Assembly: GCF_026625725.1 (NCBI RefSeq)
Contig: NZ_CP113060.1
Span: 3,788,001-3,852,000, forward strand
Direction: 5' to 3'
Length of the DNA: 64,000 nt
Origin: Pseudomonas sp. SL4(2022)
GTDB taxonomy: Bacteria > Pseudomonadota > Gammaproteobacteria > Pseudomonadales > Pseudomonadaceae
Translations under genes and position numbers: made by a program
Notes under the pieces: generated by a model
Seen by the model: the letters and a program-made list of their open reading frames with translations, nothing else
What the model was told of the DNA's origin: nothing
Database searches by the model: none
In this document: one piece after another, positions 17,697 through 26,868 of the stretch
Layout: each line of letters opens with the position of its first letter
Position numbering within the stretch: position 1 is the first letter of the stretch

Positions 17697-19153
17697 CAGT
17701 GCGCGCTCCCTGCTGTGAGTTGGGCGGCAGGAATCTGTGCGGCTGCTTCGTATTCAGAAGCCTTGGCGGCACGCACGGTGCGGTAGGTGTTGTAAGCCAT
17801 CAGCAGCATGCCGGCGACGAAGAAGGCGCCGCCAATCATGCGCACCACGTAACCCGGGTGGCTGGCTTCCAGCGCTTCAACGAAGGAGTAGGTGAGGGTG
17901 CCGTCTTCGTTGACTGCACGCCACATCAGGCCCTGGGTGATGCCGTTGACCCACATCGAGGCGATGTACAGCACGGTGCCGATAGTGGCCAGCCAGAAGT
18001 GTGCGTTGATCAGGCCAACGCTGTGCATCTGCGGGCGACCAAAGACTTTAGGCAGCAGGTGGTACAGGGCACCGATGGAGATCATCGCAACCCAACCGAG
18101 CGCGCCGGCGTGTACGTGGCCGATGGTCCAGTCGGTGTAGTGAGACAGAGCGTTGACGGTCTTGATCGCCATCATCGGACCTTCGAAGGTCGACATGCCA
18201 TAGAACGCCAGCGATACCACCAGGAAGCGCAGGATTGGGTCGGTGCGTAGCTTATGCCAGGCGCCCGACAGGCTCATCATGCCGTTGATCATGCCGCCCC
18301 AGCTCGGAGCCAGCAGAATGACCGACATCGCCATACCGAGCGATTGAGCCCAGTCCGGCAGTGCGGTGTAGTGCAGGTGGTGCGGACCGGCCCAGATATA
18401 CAGGGTGATCAGTGCCCAGAAGTGCACGATGGACAGGCGGTACGAGTAGATTGGACGCTCAGCTTGCTTGGGTACGAAGTAGTACATCATCCCCAGGAAA
18501 CCGGTGGTCAGGAAGAAGCCCACGGCGTTGTGGCCATACCACCATTGGATCATCGCATCAGTTGCACCCGCGTACATGGAGTACGACTTGAACAGGCTGA
18601 CCGGTACGGCAGCGCTGTTGACGATGTGCAGCATCGCAGTAACCAGGATGAAGGCACCGTAGAACCAGTTGCCCACATAAATGTGCTTGGTTTTACGCTT
18701 GACGATGGTGCCGAAGAACACCACGGCGTAGGTGATCCAGACGATACCCAGCAGGATATCGATTGGCCACTCAAGCTCAGCGTACTCCTTGGAACCGGTG
18801 AAGCCCATCGGCAGGGTGATCACCGCAGCAACGATCACTGCTTGCCAGCCCCAGAAGGTGAAAGCAGCCAGACCATCGGAAACCAGGCGCGTCTGACAGG
18901 TGCGCTGAACCACGTAGTAAGACGTGGCGAACAGGGCGCAACCGCCGAAGGCGAAGATTACCGCGTTGGTGTGTAGCGGACGCAGACGGCCGAAGCTCGT
19001 CCATTCCATGCCCAGGTTGAGTTCAGGCCACACGAGTTGTGCGGCGATGAAAACACCTAGAGCCATGCCAATGACTCCCCAAATCACCGTCATTACGGCG
19101 AATTGGCGAACCACTTTGTAGTTATAAGCAGTCTGACTGATTGCTGTGCTCAT
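17696..19153 (-). CDS. ccoN: cbb3 oxidase catalytic subunit I (proximal copy)
   Basis: A 485-residue haem-copper oxidase core with about 12 membrane helices. [12 protein letters not shown] contains a low-spin haem b ligand; [12 protein letters not shown] carries a Cu-B His; [12 protein letters not shown] has the paired His ligands; [12 protein letters not shown] holds the high-spin haem and second low-spin ligands. I start at [12 protein letters not shown] (19153); the frame stays open upstream, but that extension has no CcoN similarity. No FNR/Anr box was found upstream, consistent with the constitutive cco1 operon of P. aeruginosa. Confidence 0.97.
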   Translation of the reverse strand: MSTAISQTAYNYKVVRQFAVMTVIWGVIGMALGVFIAAQLVWPELNLGMEWTSFGRLRPLHTNAVIFAFGGCALFATSYYVVQRTCQTRLVSDGLAAFTFWGWQAVIVAAVITLPMGFTGSKEYAELEWPIDILLGIVWITYAVVFFGTIVKRKTKHIYVGNWFYGAFILVTAMLHIVNSAAVPVSLFKSYSMYAGATDAMIQWWYGHNAVGFFLTTGFLGMMYYFVPKQAERPIYSYRLSIVHFWALITLYIWAGPHHLHYTALPDWAQSLGMAMSVILLAPSWGGMINGMMSLSGAWHKLRTDPILRFLVVSLAFYGMSTFEGPMMAIKTVNALSHYTDWTIGHVHAGALGWVAMISIGALYHLLPKVFGRPQMHSVGLINAHFWLATIGTVLYIASMWVNGITQGLMWRAVNEDGTLTYSFVEALEASHPGYVVRMIGGAFFVAGMLLMAYNTYRTVRAAKASEYEAAAQIPAAQLTAGSAH

Positions 19154-19527
19154 TATGGGTTCCACGGTTAATGGATTTTTTAGGGGCAAAAATCGGCGGC
19201 AAGTATGGAGAAAGCAGGTGTTCATTGCAACGACACAAGCCGGCGCGATAAGGCTTTCAGGGCTGTTGGCAAGCATGCATGGCCGCCTATGCAGGGCATT
19301 GCCGCAAGCAAAAAACGCCCAATGGCGTAGCGCGAAAGATGGGATCGCCTTGGAGTTATGACAGGTGGCGACTGTCGACAAGATTAGCTCAAGTCAAACG
19401 TCGCGCGTGCACTTGGTCGGAAGGGTGCGACCTTGGGTCGCATGGCTGGGACGACTGTCCAGCGCGGAGAGCGGGGTTTTATACTGACTGGCGAGGCAGG
19501 CTCGCCAGTCAGTTTGCTGCGGGCGAC
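19154..19527. other. Intergenic region between the two cbb3 operons
   Basis: This 374-bp stretch holds the promoter region of ccoN1 and the 3' end of the cco2 transcript. A perfect 12-bp hairpin (19484-19495 with 19501-19512) lies 16 bp past the ccoP2 stop, but the minus-strand side is not followed by Ts. On the minus strand TTGCAA and CATACT, 17 bases apart, could be a weak promoter for ccoN1. I found no TTGAT-N4-ATCAA box and no convincing gene. Confidence 0.6.
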
Positions 19528-20466
19528 TTATTGAGGGGCGGCGTCCTGCTGCGATTTGCTCAGGCTCAGTACATAGGCCGCGAGCAAATGCACTTTGTCG
19601 TTGCCCAGGTATTGATCCTGTGCCGGCATCTGGCCGTTGCGGCCGTGACGGATGGTCTGTTGCAACTGCACCAGGCTGCTGCCGTAAATCCAGCCGGCAG
19701 GCTTGGTCAGGTCCGGGGCACCGAGCATGGCCATGCCAGTGCCTTGTGCGCCATGGCAAGCCTGGCAGTTGGCGGCAAAGATGGCTGCGCCTTTTTCCAG
19801 ATCAAAGCTCTTGTCGGCAGGCAGTGGCAAACCGGCCAGATCCTTGCGCACATAGGCTGCTACCTGTTGTACGCCGTCTTCGCCAATTACGGCAGCCCAG
19901 GCCGGCATTGCTCCAGTGCGTCCATTGAGGATGGTGGTCTTGATCACATTAGCCTCACCGCCCCAGCGCCAGTGGCTGTCGGTCAGGTTGGGGAAGCCCA
20001 CCGCTCCTTTGGCGTCAGAGCCGTGGCAGACCGCGCAGTAGGTGGCGAACATGCGACCGCCCATTTTCAGGGCTTGCTCGTCTTTGGCGACTTCTTCCAG
20101 TGGCATGGCCGCGTATTTGGCGAAAATTGGCCCATATAGCTCATCAGCCTTGTCGACTTCGCGCTGCCATTGCTTGACCTGAGTCCAGCCGCCTTCGTAA
20201 CCCGGCAGCACGCCTTTCCAACTACCCAGGCCCGGATACAACACTAAGTAGCCAATCGAGAAGATCAGTGTGCCGAGAAACAGCATGAACCACCACTTGG
20301 GTAGCGGGTTGTCATACTCCTCAATGCCGTCGAAGGCATGCCCCATGGTCTGATCGGTGGGGCTCTTGTGAACTTCGCTCTTGCGGGTGGCGAAAATCAG
20401 CCAGAACAGCGCGATCAGGGTGCCGACAGTCAGCAGGGTGATGTACCAGCTCCAGAAAGTGCTCAT
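19528..20466 (-). CDS. ccoP: cbb3 oxidase subunit III, di-haem cytochrome c (distal copy)
   Basis: A 312-residue paralogue of the proximal CcoP with the same layout: N-terminal helix, second helix ([22 protein letters not shown]) and haem-c motifs CAVCH and CQACH. It is shorter than the proximal copy because a loop after the second helix is missing. Its start overlaps the ccoQ stop by 4 bp. It ends the cco2 operon. Confidence 0.97.
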   Translation of the reverse strand: MSTFWSWYITLLTVGTLIALFWLIFATRKSEVHKSPTDQTMGHAFDGIEEYDNPLPKWWFMLFLGTLIFSIGYLVLYPGLGSWKGVLPGYEGGWTQVKQWQREVDKADELYGPIFAKYAAMPLEEVAKDEQALKMGGRMFATYCAVCHGSDAKGAVGFPNLTDSHWRWGGEANVIKTTILNGRTGAMPAWAAVIGEDGVQQVAAYVRKDLAGLPLPADKSFDLEKGAAIFAANCQACHGAQGTGMAMLGAPDLTKPAGWIYGSSLVQLQQTIRHGRNGQMPAQDQYLGNDKVHLLAAYVLSLSKSQQDAAPQ

Positions 20467-20648
20467 GGGGTATTGCTCCTTGGTGCAGCCAGCTTGGGTT
20501 CATCGGCAAAGGGCAGCAGGGCGGCCTGATCGAAGGCTGCGCGACGTTTGCCGTTGTAAGCCCACAGGGTTACGCAGACAAACGACAGCAGAACCAATGC
20601 CGTACCGATGCCGCGCAGGGTGCCGGTATCAATAAATTCGAATGACAT
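20463..20648 (-). CDS. ccoQ: cbb3 oxidase subunit CcoQ (distal copy)
   Basis: A 61-residue single-helix protein ([21 protein letters not shown]) similar to the proximal CcoQ but with a different C-terminal tail ([15 protein letters not shown]). It lies 3 bp after ccoO. Confidence 0.94.
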   Translation of the reverse strand: MSFEFIDTGTLRGIGTALVLLSFVCVTLWAYNGKRRAAFDQAALLPFADEPKLAAPRSNTP

Positions 20649-20651
20649 GGC

Positions 20652-21260
20652 TTACCTCTTGTTCTTCACGGCAGTGCCAAGCACTTGCAGGTAGGCAACC
20701 ATGGCATCCATCTCGCTTTTGCCTTTGACGGCTTCGGTGGCGCCAGCAATGTCTTCATCGCTGTAAGGCACGCCTACCAGGCGCAGGGCTTTCATCTTGG
20801 CTGGGGTGTCTTGACCGTCGAGCGTGCCTTCGACCAGCCAGGGGTAGGCGGGCATTTTCGACTCCGGCACCACGTTGCGCGGGTTGTACAGGTGCGCGCG
20901 GTGCCATTCATCCGAATAGCGACCGCCCACGCGGGCCAAGTCCGGCCCCGTGCGTTTGGAGCCCCAGAGGAAGGGGTGGTCATAGACGCTTTCACCGGCG
21001 ACCGAGTAGTGGCCGTAGCGCTCCGTTTCGGCGCGGAACGGGCGGATCATCTGTGAGTGGCAACCGACACAACCCTCGCGGATGTAGATGTCGCGGCCTT
21101 CCAGTTGCAGCGCGGTGTAGGGCTTGAGGCCGGCTACTGGTTCATTGGTGACGTCCTGGAAGAACAGCGGAACGATCTGCGTCAGGCCGCCGATGCTCAC
21201 GGCCAGCACCATCATCAGCGCCATCAGGCCGATGTTTTTTTCGAGTATTTCGTGTCTCAT
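20652..21260 (-). CDS. ccoO: cbb3 oxidase subunit II, mono-haem cytochrome c (distal copy)
   Basis: A 202-residue subunit, nearly identical to the proximal CcoO through the membrane anchor and the CVGCH haem site. Differences are concentrated near residues 60-68 (DIYIREG against DVYIANG) and in the C-terminal third. It overlaps the ccoN2 stop by one base. Confidence 0.97.
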   Translation of the reverse strand: MRHEILEKNIGLMALMMVLAVSIGGLTQIVPLFFQDVTNEPVAGLKPYTALQLEGRDIYIREGCVGCHSQMIRPFRAETERYGHYSVAGESVYDHPFLWGSKRTGPDLARVGGRYSDEWHRAHLYNPRNVVPESKMPAYPWLVEGTLDGQDTPAKMKALRLVGVPYSDEDIAGATEAVKGKSEMDAMVAYLQVLGTAVKNKR

Positions 21261-22699
21261 CAGTGGGCTCCCTCAAGCGAAAACTGCGCCGCGGCTTCCA
21301 TGTCTGCAGCCTTGGTATGGCGCACGGTCTGCCAGACGTTCCAGGCCATCACCAGCATGCCAGCGAAGAAAATCGCACCGCCGATCACCCGCACCACAAA
21401 GCCGGGGTGGCTGGCTTCCAGCGCTTCGACGAAGGAGTAGGTGAGGGTGCCGTCTTCGTTGACTGCACGCCACATCAGGCCTTGGGCGATGCCGTTGACC
21501 CACATCGAGGCGATATAGAGCACGGTGCCGATGGTGGCGAACCAAAAGTGCACGTTGATCAAGGCGATGCTGTGCATTTCGTCGCGGCCGAAGACTTTCG
21601 GCAGCATGTGATAGAGCGAGCCGATGGACACCATGGCGACCCAGCCGAGCGCACCGGCATGGACGTGACCGATGGTCCAGTCGGTGTAATGGGACAGGGC
21701 GTTGACGGTCTTGATCGCCATCATCGGACCTTCGAAGGTCGACATGCCGTAGAACGCCAGGGAGACCACCAGGAAGCGCAGGATCGGGTCGGTGCGCAGC
21801 TTATGCCAGGCCCCGGAGAGGGTCATCATGCCGTTGATCATGCCGCCCCAGCTGGGTGCCAGCAGAATCAGCGACATCACCATACCCAGGCTCTGTGCCC
21901 AGTCCGGCAGCGCGGTGTAGTGCAGGTGATGCGGGCCGGCCCAGATATACACGGCAATCAGCGCCCAGAAGTGCACGATGGACAACCGGTAGGAATACAC
22001 CGGGCGACCGGCCTGCTTGGGCACGAAGTAGTACATCATCCCCAGAAAGCCCGCAGTGAGGAAGAAGCCCACAGCGTTATGGCCGTACCACCACTGGATC
22101 ATTGCATCGGTGGCCCCGGCATAGGCCGAGTAAGATTTGGTCAGGGTGACAGGTACTTCCAGGTTGTTGACCAGGTGCAGCAGCGCCACGGTGAGGATAA
22201 AACCACCGAAGAACCAGTTGCCCACATAGATGTGGCTGACGTTACGCTTGATCACCGTGCCGAAGAACACGATGGCGTAGCTGACCCAGACAATGGTGAT
22301 CAGAATGTCGATCGGCCATTCCAGCTCGGCGTATTCTTTCGAGCTGGTCCAGCCCAGTGGCAGGCTGATGGCCGCCAGGACGATCACCAGTTGCCAGCCC
22401 CAGAAGGTAAAGGCTGCCAGCTTGGGGGCGAATAGGGTTGCCTGTGAGGTGCGTTGCACCGCGTAATAGCTGGTGGCGAACAGCGCGCAACCGCCAAAGG
22501 CGAAGATCACCGCGTTGGTATGCAGCGGACGCAGACGGCCGAAGCTGGTCCACGGCAGGTTGAAGTTAAGTTCGGGCCAGGCCAGTTGCGCGGCGATAAA
22601 CACGCCGAGCCCCATCCCGACAATGCCCCACACCACCGTCATGATGGCGAATTGGCGAACCACCCTGTAGTTGTAGGCGGAACTGGTTGCTGTGTTCAT
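21260..22699 (-). CDS. ccoN: cbb3 oxidase catalytic subunit I (distal copy)
   Basis: The 479-residue catalytic subunit retains all the ligand motifs of the proximal copy ([33 protein letters not shown]). The start [11 protein letters not shown] at 22699 has GGAAG about 8 bases upstream. By position this is the equivalent of P. aeruginosa ccoN2, the low-oxygen-induced operon. An Anr box lies far upstream (22973-22986), with a MITE-like element between it and the gene. Confidence 0.97.
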   Translation of the reverse strand: MNTATSSAYNYRVVRQFAIMTVVWGIVGMGLGVFIAAQLAWPELNFNLPWTSFGRLRPLHTNAVIFAFGGCALFATSYYAVQRTSQATLFAPKLAAFTFWGWQLVIVLAAISLPLGWTSSKEYAELEWPIDILITIVWVSYAIVFFGTVIKRNVSHIYVGNWFFGGFILTVALLHLVNNLEVPVTLTKSYSAYAGATDAMIQWWYGHNAVGFFLTAGFLGMMYYFVPKQAGRPVYSYRLSIVHFWALIAVYIWAGPHHLHYTALPDWAQSLGMVMSLILLAPSWGGMINGMMTLSGAWHKLRTDPILRFLVVSLAFYGMSTFEGPMMAIKTVNALSHYTDWTIGHVHAGALGWVAMVSIGSLYHMLPKVFGRDEMHSIALINVHFWFATIGTVLYIASMWVNGIAQGLMWRAVNEDGTLTYSFVEALEASHPGFVVRVIGGAIFFAGMLVMAWNVWQTVRHTKAADMEAAAQFSLEGAH

Positions 22700-22792
22700 G
22701 TCTGGGCTTCCATCCACGGTTTATAGGCAGATCATCGAAAATCAGCGGCTGCGGGCCTGTACGATCAGCGCCGCAGTCCAACGGATTCTTCA

Positions 22793-22934
22793 AGAATCTA
22801 CTTACGATCTGCTGCGCGTCGGCCCTGCTGCGTTAAAAACAGGCTCGGAATGCTCATGTACAACTCGTACACTCCGCTTCCTCGCCTGTTTTTGCCTTGC
22901 ATGGTTCTAGCTCGCGAAATCGTAAATAGGTTCT
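22793..22934. mobile_element. MITE-like element, copy B, in the cco2 leader
   Basis: This 142-bp non-coding element has 16-bp terminal inverted repeats (22793-22808 and 22919-22934) that match at 14 of 16 positions. It contains an inner palindrome based on AAAAACAGGC and GCCTGTTTTT. It shares its core with copies at 10001-10135 and 61130-61207. There is no transposase, so movement would need one in trans. It lies between the predicted Anr promoter and ccoN2. Confidence 0.8.
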
Positions 22935-22944
22935 GAGCGAGGCA

Positions 22945-22986
22945 AGCATGAGCAAAGGGCAGGTTGCGGGTATTGACGGGGATCAA
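22945..22986 (-). promoter_or_regulatory. Anr-activated promoter of the distal cbb3 operon
   Basis: TTGACGGGGATCAA (22973-22986) fits the FNR/Anr box at nine of ten fixed positions. On the minus strand a weak -10, CATGCT (22950-22945), follows after 22 bases, the same spacing as at hemN, and puts the start near 22938. The site lies inside the 5' end of the divergent hydrolase frame. The resulting leader to ccoN2 would be about 240 nt and would include the whole MITE-like element. Confidence 0.72.
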
Positions 22987-23628
22987 TACGTGCAGGGGCA
23001 GGGTGAGGGCGCATGGCTGTGGGATCGCCCGCTTGGCGAGACGCACGCCACCCTGATTCTGGCCCACGGTGCGGGTGCGCCGATGGACAGCGAGTTCATG
23101 CAGCACATAGCGCAAAGCCTTGCAGCGCGAGGGATTGCCGTACTGCGCTTCGAATTTGCCTATATGGCTGCGCGGCGGCTGGACGGCAAAAAACGCCCCC
23201 CTAATCCTCAGGCCAAGCTGCTCGAACAGTGGCGCGAGGTGTACCGCCAGGTGCGCCAACAGGTCGCAGGGCCGCTGGCGATTGGCGGCAAATCTATGGG
23301 GGGGCGTATGGCCAGTCTGCTGGCCGATGAGTTGGGTGCCGATGCGCTGGTTTGCCTGGGCTATCCCTTTTATGCAGTCGGCAAACCGGAAAAACCACGG
23401 GTGGCGCACTTGGCCGCACTGCGCACGCCAACAGTGATCATTCAGGGCGAGCGCGATGCCCTGGGAAATCGCCAGGCGGTGGCGGGCTACGCGCTTTCTG
23501 AGGCGATCAAACTGCGCTGGCTGACCGCTGGGGATCATGACCTCAAGCCGCTAAAAAGCTCAGGCTTCACCCATCAGCAGCACATGCTTGCAGCGGCCGA
23601 GGCAATTGCCGAGTTTCTCTGCACATAG
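22948..23628 (+). CDS. Alpha/beta hydrolase family protein (Tex30/KANL3-type)
   Basis: A 226-residue cytosolic alpha/beta hydrolase. The N-terminal strand LILAHGAGAPMDSEFM, the nucleophile elbow GGKSMGGRM (Ser in GKSMG), and the acid/His region VIIQGERDALG and AGDHDLKPL are visible. ATG 22948 has GAGCGAGG upstream, but GTG 22990 is also possible and would leave the Anr box outside the gene. It is divergent from ccoN2, as in P. aeruginosa. Substrate unknown. Confidence 0.85.
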   Translation: MSKGQVAGIDGDQYVQGQGEGAWLWDRPLGETHATLILAHGAGAPMDSEFMQHIAQSLAARGIAVLRFEFAYMAARRLDGKKRPPNPQAKLLEQWREVYRQVRQQVAGPLAIGGKSMGGRMASLLADELGADALVCLGYPFYAVGKPEKPRVAHLAALRTPTVIIQGERDALGNRQAVAGYALSEAIKLRWLTAGDHDLKPLKSSGFTHQQHMLAAAEAIAEFLCT

Positions 23629-23736
23629 CCGGCGAAGTCTGGCGTCGGAGCGCGGGGTCTATTCCTACTAAAACACTATGACTTTGCCGCCGCAGGCGAG
23701 TGGCGTACACTGCGCCCATGTTTGCGAGGAGTTGCC

Positions 23737-24321
23737 ATGAGCACCATTACCATTACCGACGCTGCCCACGATTATCTGGCTGATCTGCTGAGCAAGCAGA
23801 ATACCCCGGGCATCGGCATTCGGGTGTTTATCACCCAGCCGGGCACCCAGTACGCCGAAACCTGCATTGCCTACTGCAAGCCGGGTGAGCAGAAGGCCGA
23901 AGACACCGCACTGGGCCTGGCCAGCTTCACCGCCTGGATCGATGCGGTCAGCGAGCCGTTTCTGGAAGACGCCGTGGTCGATTACGCCACCGATCGCATG
24001 GGTGGCCAACTGACGATCAAGGCGCCTAACGCCAAAGTACCGATGGTCAATGAAGACAGCCCGATCAACGAGCGCATCAGCTACTACCTGCAGACCGAGA
24101 TCAATCCCGGCCTGGCTAGCCATGGCGGCGAAGTCAGCCTGATCGATGTGGTTGAAGATGGCATTGCTGTACTGAAGTTTGGCGGCGGTTGTCAGGGCTG
24201 CGGCCAGGTCGACCTGACGCTCAAGGAAGGCATCGAGAAAACCCTGCTGGAGCGGATTCCTGAATTGAAAGGAGTACGCGACGTGACTGATCACAGCATC
24301 AAGGAAAACGCTTACTACTAA
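23737..24321 (+). CDS. nfuA: Fe-S biogenesis protein NfuA
   Basis: A 194-residue carrier that assembles and delivers [4Fe-4S] clusters. The N-terminal A-type-like domain lacks the usual cysteine triad and the C-terminal Nfu domain has Cys152 and Cys155 in [18 protein letters not shown] at 23726-23731 supports ATG 23737. Location next to the Fe-S-rich respiratory locus fits its role in oxidative stress and iron limitation. Confidence 0.97.
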   Translation: MSTITITDAAHDYLADLLSKQNTPGIGIRVFITQPGTQYAETCIAYCKPGEQKAEDTALGLASFTAWIDAVSEPFLEDAVVDYATDRMGGQLTIKAPNAKVPMVNEDSPINERISYYLQTEINPGLASHGGEVSLIDVVEDGIAVLKFGGGCQGCGQVDLTLKEGIEKTLLERIPELKGVRDVTDHSIKENAYY

Positions 24322-24336
24322 GCCGGTGTTTTTTCT

Positions 24337-24370
24337 ACAGGCACAGCCTGCGCTTCGCGGCTATGCCTGT
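24337..24370 (+). terminator. Possible terminator after nfuA
   Basis: Arms 24337-24348 and 24359-24370 pair at 11 of 12 positions. Only a short T-rich stretch (TGTGTTTG) follows, so termination efficiency is uncertain. Confidence 0.4.
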
Positions 24371-24468
24371 TGTGTTTGCGCAATGCAGGCATTTGTAATC
24401 CAGCGCAGTCCGCTACTGCTATGATCGTGCCCGCTGCCGAAGGTCGCAGGCACGTCTATGGCGCTTTG

Positions 24469-25773
24469 TCAGTCGCGACTGTGTACCGACTGACCGGCGG
24501 CGAAGGTTTCCTTCACGGCGCGGTCGTCGCCAAGCATGGTCAGGGCGAAGAGTTTCTCGTCCAGGGTCTTGGCCTGTTGCATGCGGTAGCTGATTAGCGG
24601 TGTGGCGTTGTAGTCGAGCACCACGAAGTCGGCGTCTTTGCCGCTCTCGAAGTTGCCGATCTTGTCGTCCAGGTACAACGCGTTAGCACCACCGAGGGTG
24701 GCCAGGTACAGCGACTTGAACGGGTCAAGTTTCTTGCCTTGCAGCTGCATCACCTTGTAGGCCTCGTTCAGCGATTGCAGCTGGCTGAAGCTGGTGCCGG
24801 CACCCACGTCGGTGCCCAGACCGACGCGCACACCGTGTTCTTCGAGCTTATTGAGGTCGAACAGGCCGCTGCCGAGGAACAGGTTGGAGGTCGGGCAGAA
24901 GGCAACGGCCGAGCCGGTTTCGGCTAGGCGTTTGCATTCGTCGTCACACAGGTGCACGCCGTGGGCGAATACCGAGCGCGCGCCGATCAGCCGGTAGTGG
25001 TCGTACACATCCAGATAGCCCTTGCGCTCGGGGAACAGCGCCTTGACCCACTCGATCTCCTTGCGGTTCTCGGACAGGTGGGTGTGCATATACAGGTCCG
25101 GGTATTCGCCCAGTAACTTACCGGCCAGGGTCAGTTGTTCCGGGGTGCTGGTCGGAGCGAAGCGTGGGGTGACGGCGTAATGCAGGCGGCCCTTGCCGTG
25201 CCAGCGTTCGATCAGCTCTTTGCTGTCGGCGTAGCCGGATTCCGGAGTGTCGGTCAGGTAGTCCGGGGCGTTGCGGTCCATCAGCACCTTACCGGCGATC
25301 ATCCGCAGGTTAAGCCGCTCGGCAGCTTCGAAGAAGGCGTCTACCGATTGCTTGTGCACGGTGCCGAACACCAGCGCAGTGGTGGTGCCGTTGCGCAGCA
25401 GCTCTTTCAGGAAGATACCGGCCACGTCACTCGCATGGGCCTTGTCGGCAAACTGCTGCTCGGTGGGGAAGGTGTAGGTGTTCAGCCAATCCAACAGTTG
25501 CTCGCCGTAGGAGGCGATCATCCCGGTTTGCGGGTAGTGGATATGGGTGTCGATAAAACCGGGGGTGATCAGCGCGTCGCGGTATTCGGTTATTTCCACG
25601 CCCTTGAGCGTTGGCAGCAGGTCGGCGGCGTGGCCGACGTTGGCCACCTGGCCGTTCTCGACGACCAGCAGACCGTCTTCGAAATACTCATAGGATTGCT
25701 CAACGCCCACCACGGCAGGGTCGGCAATGCTGTGCAGGATGGCGGCGCGGTAGGCTTTCACTGGGCTAGTCAT
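24469..25773 (-). CDS. guaD: Guanine deaminase
   Basis: A 434-residue amidohydrolase converting guanine to xanthine. Zinc ligands are visible in DTHIHYPQTG (near residue 75), MHTHLSENRKEI and FAHGVHLCDDE, and the catalytic Asp in GLGTDVGAGTSF. It follows xdhC by 59 bp in the same orientation, so guanine is deaminated by this product and then oxidised to urate by XdhAB. Confidence 0.95.
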   Translation of the reverse strand: MTSPVKAYRAAILHSIADPAVVGVEQSYEYFEDGLLVVENGQVANVGHAADLLPTLKGVEITEYRDALITPGFIDTHIHYPQTGMIASYGEQLLDWLNTYTFPTEQQFADKAHASDVAGIFLKELLRNGTTTALVFGTVHKQSVDAFFEAAERLNLRMIAGKVLMDRNAPDYLTDTPESGYADSKELIERWHGKGRLHYAVTPRFAPTSTPEQLTLAGKLLGEYPDLYMHTHLSENRKEIEWVKALFPERKGYLDVYDHYRLIGARSVFAHGVHLCDDECKRLAETGSAVAFCPTSNLFLGSGLFDLNKLEEHGVRVGLGTDVGAGTSFSQLQSLNEAYKVMQLQGKKLDPFKSLYLATLGGANALYLDDKIGNFESGKDADFVVLDYNATPLISYRMQQAKTLDEKLFALTMLGDDRAVKETFAAGQSVHSRD

Positions 25774-25832
25774 GTAACGCTGATCTCAATCTATGGAGTT
25801 GGTCGCCCAAGCGCGTGCGCCTGGGCAGATAG

Positions 25833-26669
25833 TCAGGCCTGACTTCGGCGAGAGGCGGGCAGCAGCTTGGCAACGCTGGGCTGGCCCTTTTTGCTCTCTT
25901 GGCCAAAGGCGGCGTTGTAGGTGGCGATTACTTCGCCGGCGATGGATACGGCAATTTCCACCGGCAACTTGCCTTTGACCTCGGCCAGGCCCATCGGGCA
26001 GCGCATGCGCGCTACTACCGCTGGGTCAAAGCCGCGATCACGCAGGCGGTGTTCGAACTTGGCGCGTTTGGTCTGCGAGCCAATCAGGCCGTAGTAGGCA
26101 AAATCGTTGCGTTTGAGGATTTCCGCAGTCAGCTCCAAGTCGAGCTGATGGTTGTGGGTCATGACGATAAAGTAGCTGCCGGCGGGCATACGTTCGATCT
26201 CGTCGATCACTTCTTCATTGACCACTTTCTCGACTCCAACCGGAATCTGTTCAGGAAACTCGTTTTCCCGCGAGTCGATCCAGCGCACCTTGCATGGCAG
26301 GCTGGCGAGCAGCGGCACCAGGGCGCGGCCGACATGGCCGGCACCGAACACGGCGATCTGCGCCTGCGGCTGGCCCATGGGTTCGAACAGCAGCACGGTG
26401 GCGCCGCCGCAACACTGTCCGAGGCTGGCGCCCAGGCTGAAACGCTCCAGGCGGGTGTCCTGGCTGCGGCTGCTGAGCATTTCGCGGGCCAGCTCCATCG
26501 CCTTGAATTCCAGATGACCGCCACCGATGGTCTCGAAGATGCGGTCAGCGGTGACCACCATTTTCGAGCCCGCATTGCGCGGGGTTGAGCCGCGTTCTTC
26601 GATGATGGTCACCAGCACGCAGGGTTCACCGCGTTGCTGCAGGTCGGCGAGGGCGCTGATCCAGCTCAT
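25833..26669 (-). CDS. xdhC: Xanthine dehydrogenase accessory protein XdhC
   Basis: A 278-residue molybdenum cofactor chaperone that inserts sulfurated cofactor into XdhB. The N-terminal XdhC/CoxI domain reads VTIIEERGSTPRNAGSKM. The C-terminal Rossmann-like domain has VFGAGHVGRALVPLL and a conserved YGLIGSQTKRAKFEHRL. GGAGG 8 bases before ATG 26669 fixes the start; the open frame extends to 26855 but without similarity. About 200 bp separates it from xdhB. Confidence 0.95.
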   Translation of the reverse strand: MSWISALADLQQRGEPCVLVTIIEERGSTPRNAGSKMVVTADRIFETIGGGHLEFKAMELAREMLSSRSQDTRLERFSLGASLGQCCGGATVLLFEPMGQPQAQIAVFGAGHVGRALVPLLASLPCKVRWIDSRENEFPEQIPVGVEKVVNEEVIDEIERMPAGSYFIVMTHNHQLDLELTAEILKRNDFAYYGLIGSQTKRAKFEHRLRDRGFDPAVVARMRCPMGLAEVKGKLPVEIAVSIAGEVIATYNAAFGQESKKGQPSVAKLLPASRRSQA

Positions 26670-26868
26670 TTGCTCAGCCTCCAGGTAGGTGGCAGTTGTC
26701 CGGGGCGCGGCAAGCGCCAGTTGCTCGGTGACGGATCCAGTATGGGGACTGGAATGGGTCGTGGTGTTTGCGGTTTCACTTCGGTGTGTTTTGTCATTGT
26801 TGTACACCCTGGTCTTGCATGGGGCGGATGCCGATACGATCACTCGTAGCGGCATCTGTCCGACGGAT

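Noticed and set aside
19154..19381. N-terminal extension of ccoN1
   Set aside because: The frame is open to 19381, but the segment has no membrane or oxidase features, and [12 protein letters not shown] at 19153 matches the start of the paralogue.
21263..22435. 390-codon plus-strand open frame across ccoN2
   Set aside because: It mirrors ccoN2, and a similar His/Gly-rich frame occurs opposite ccoN1, so it reflects codon composition rather than a gene.
26670..26855. N-terminal extension of xdhC
   Set aside because: The extra 62 residues are low-complexity and polar, and a strong ribosome binding site precedes ATG 26669.
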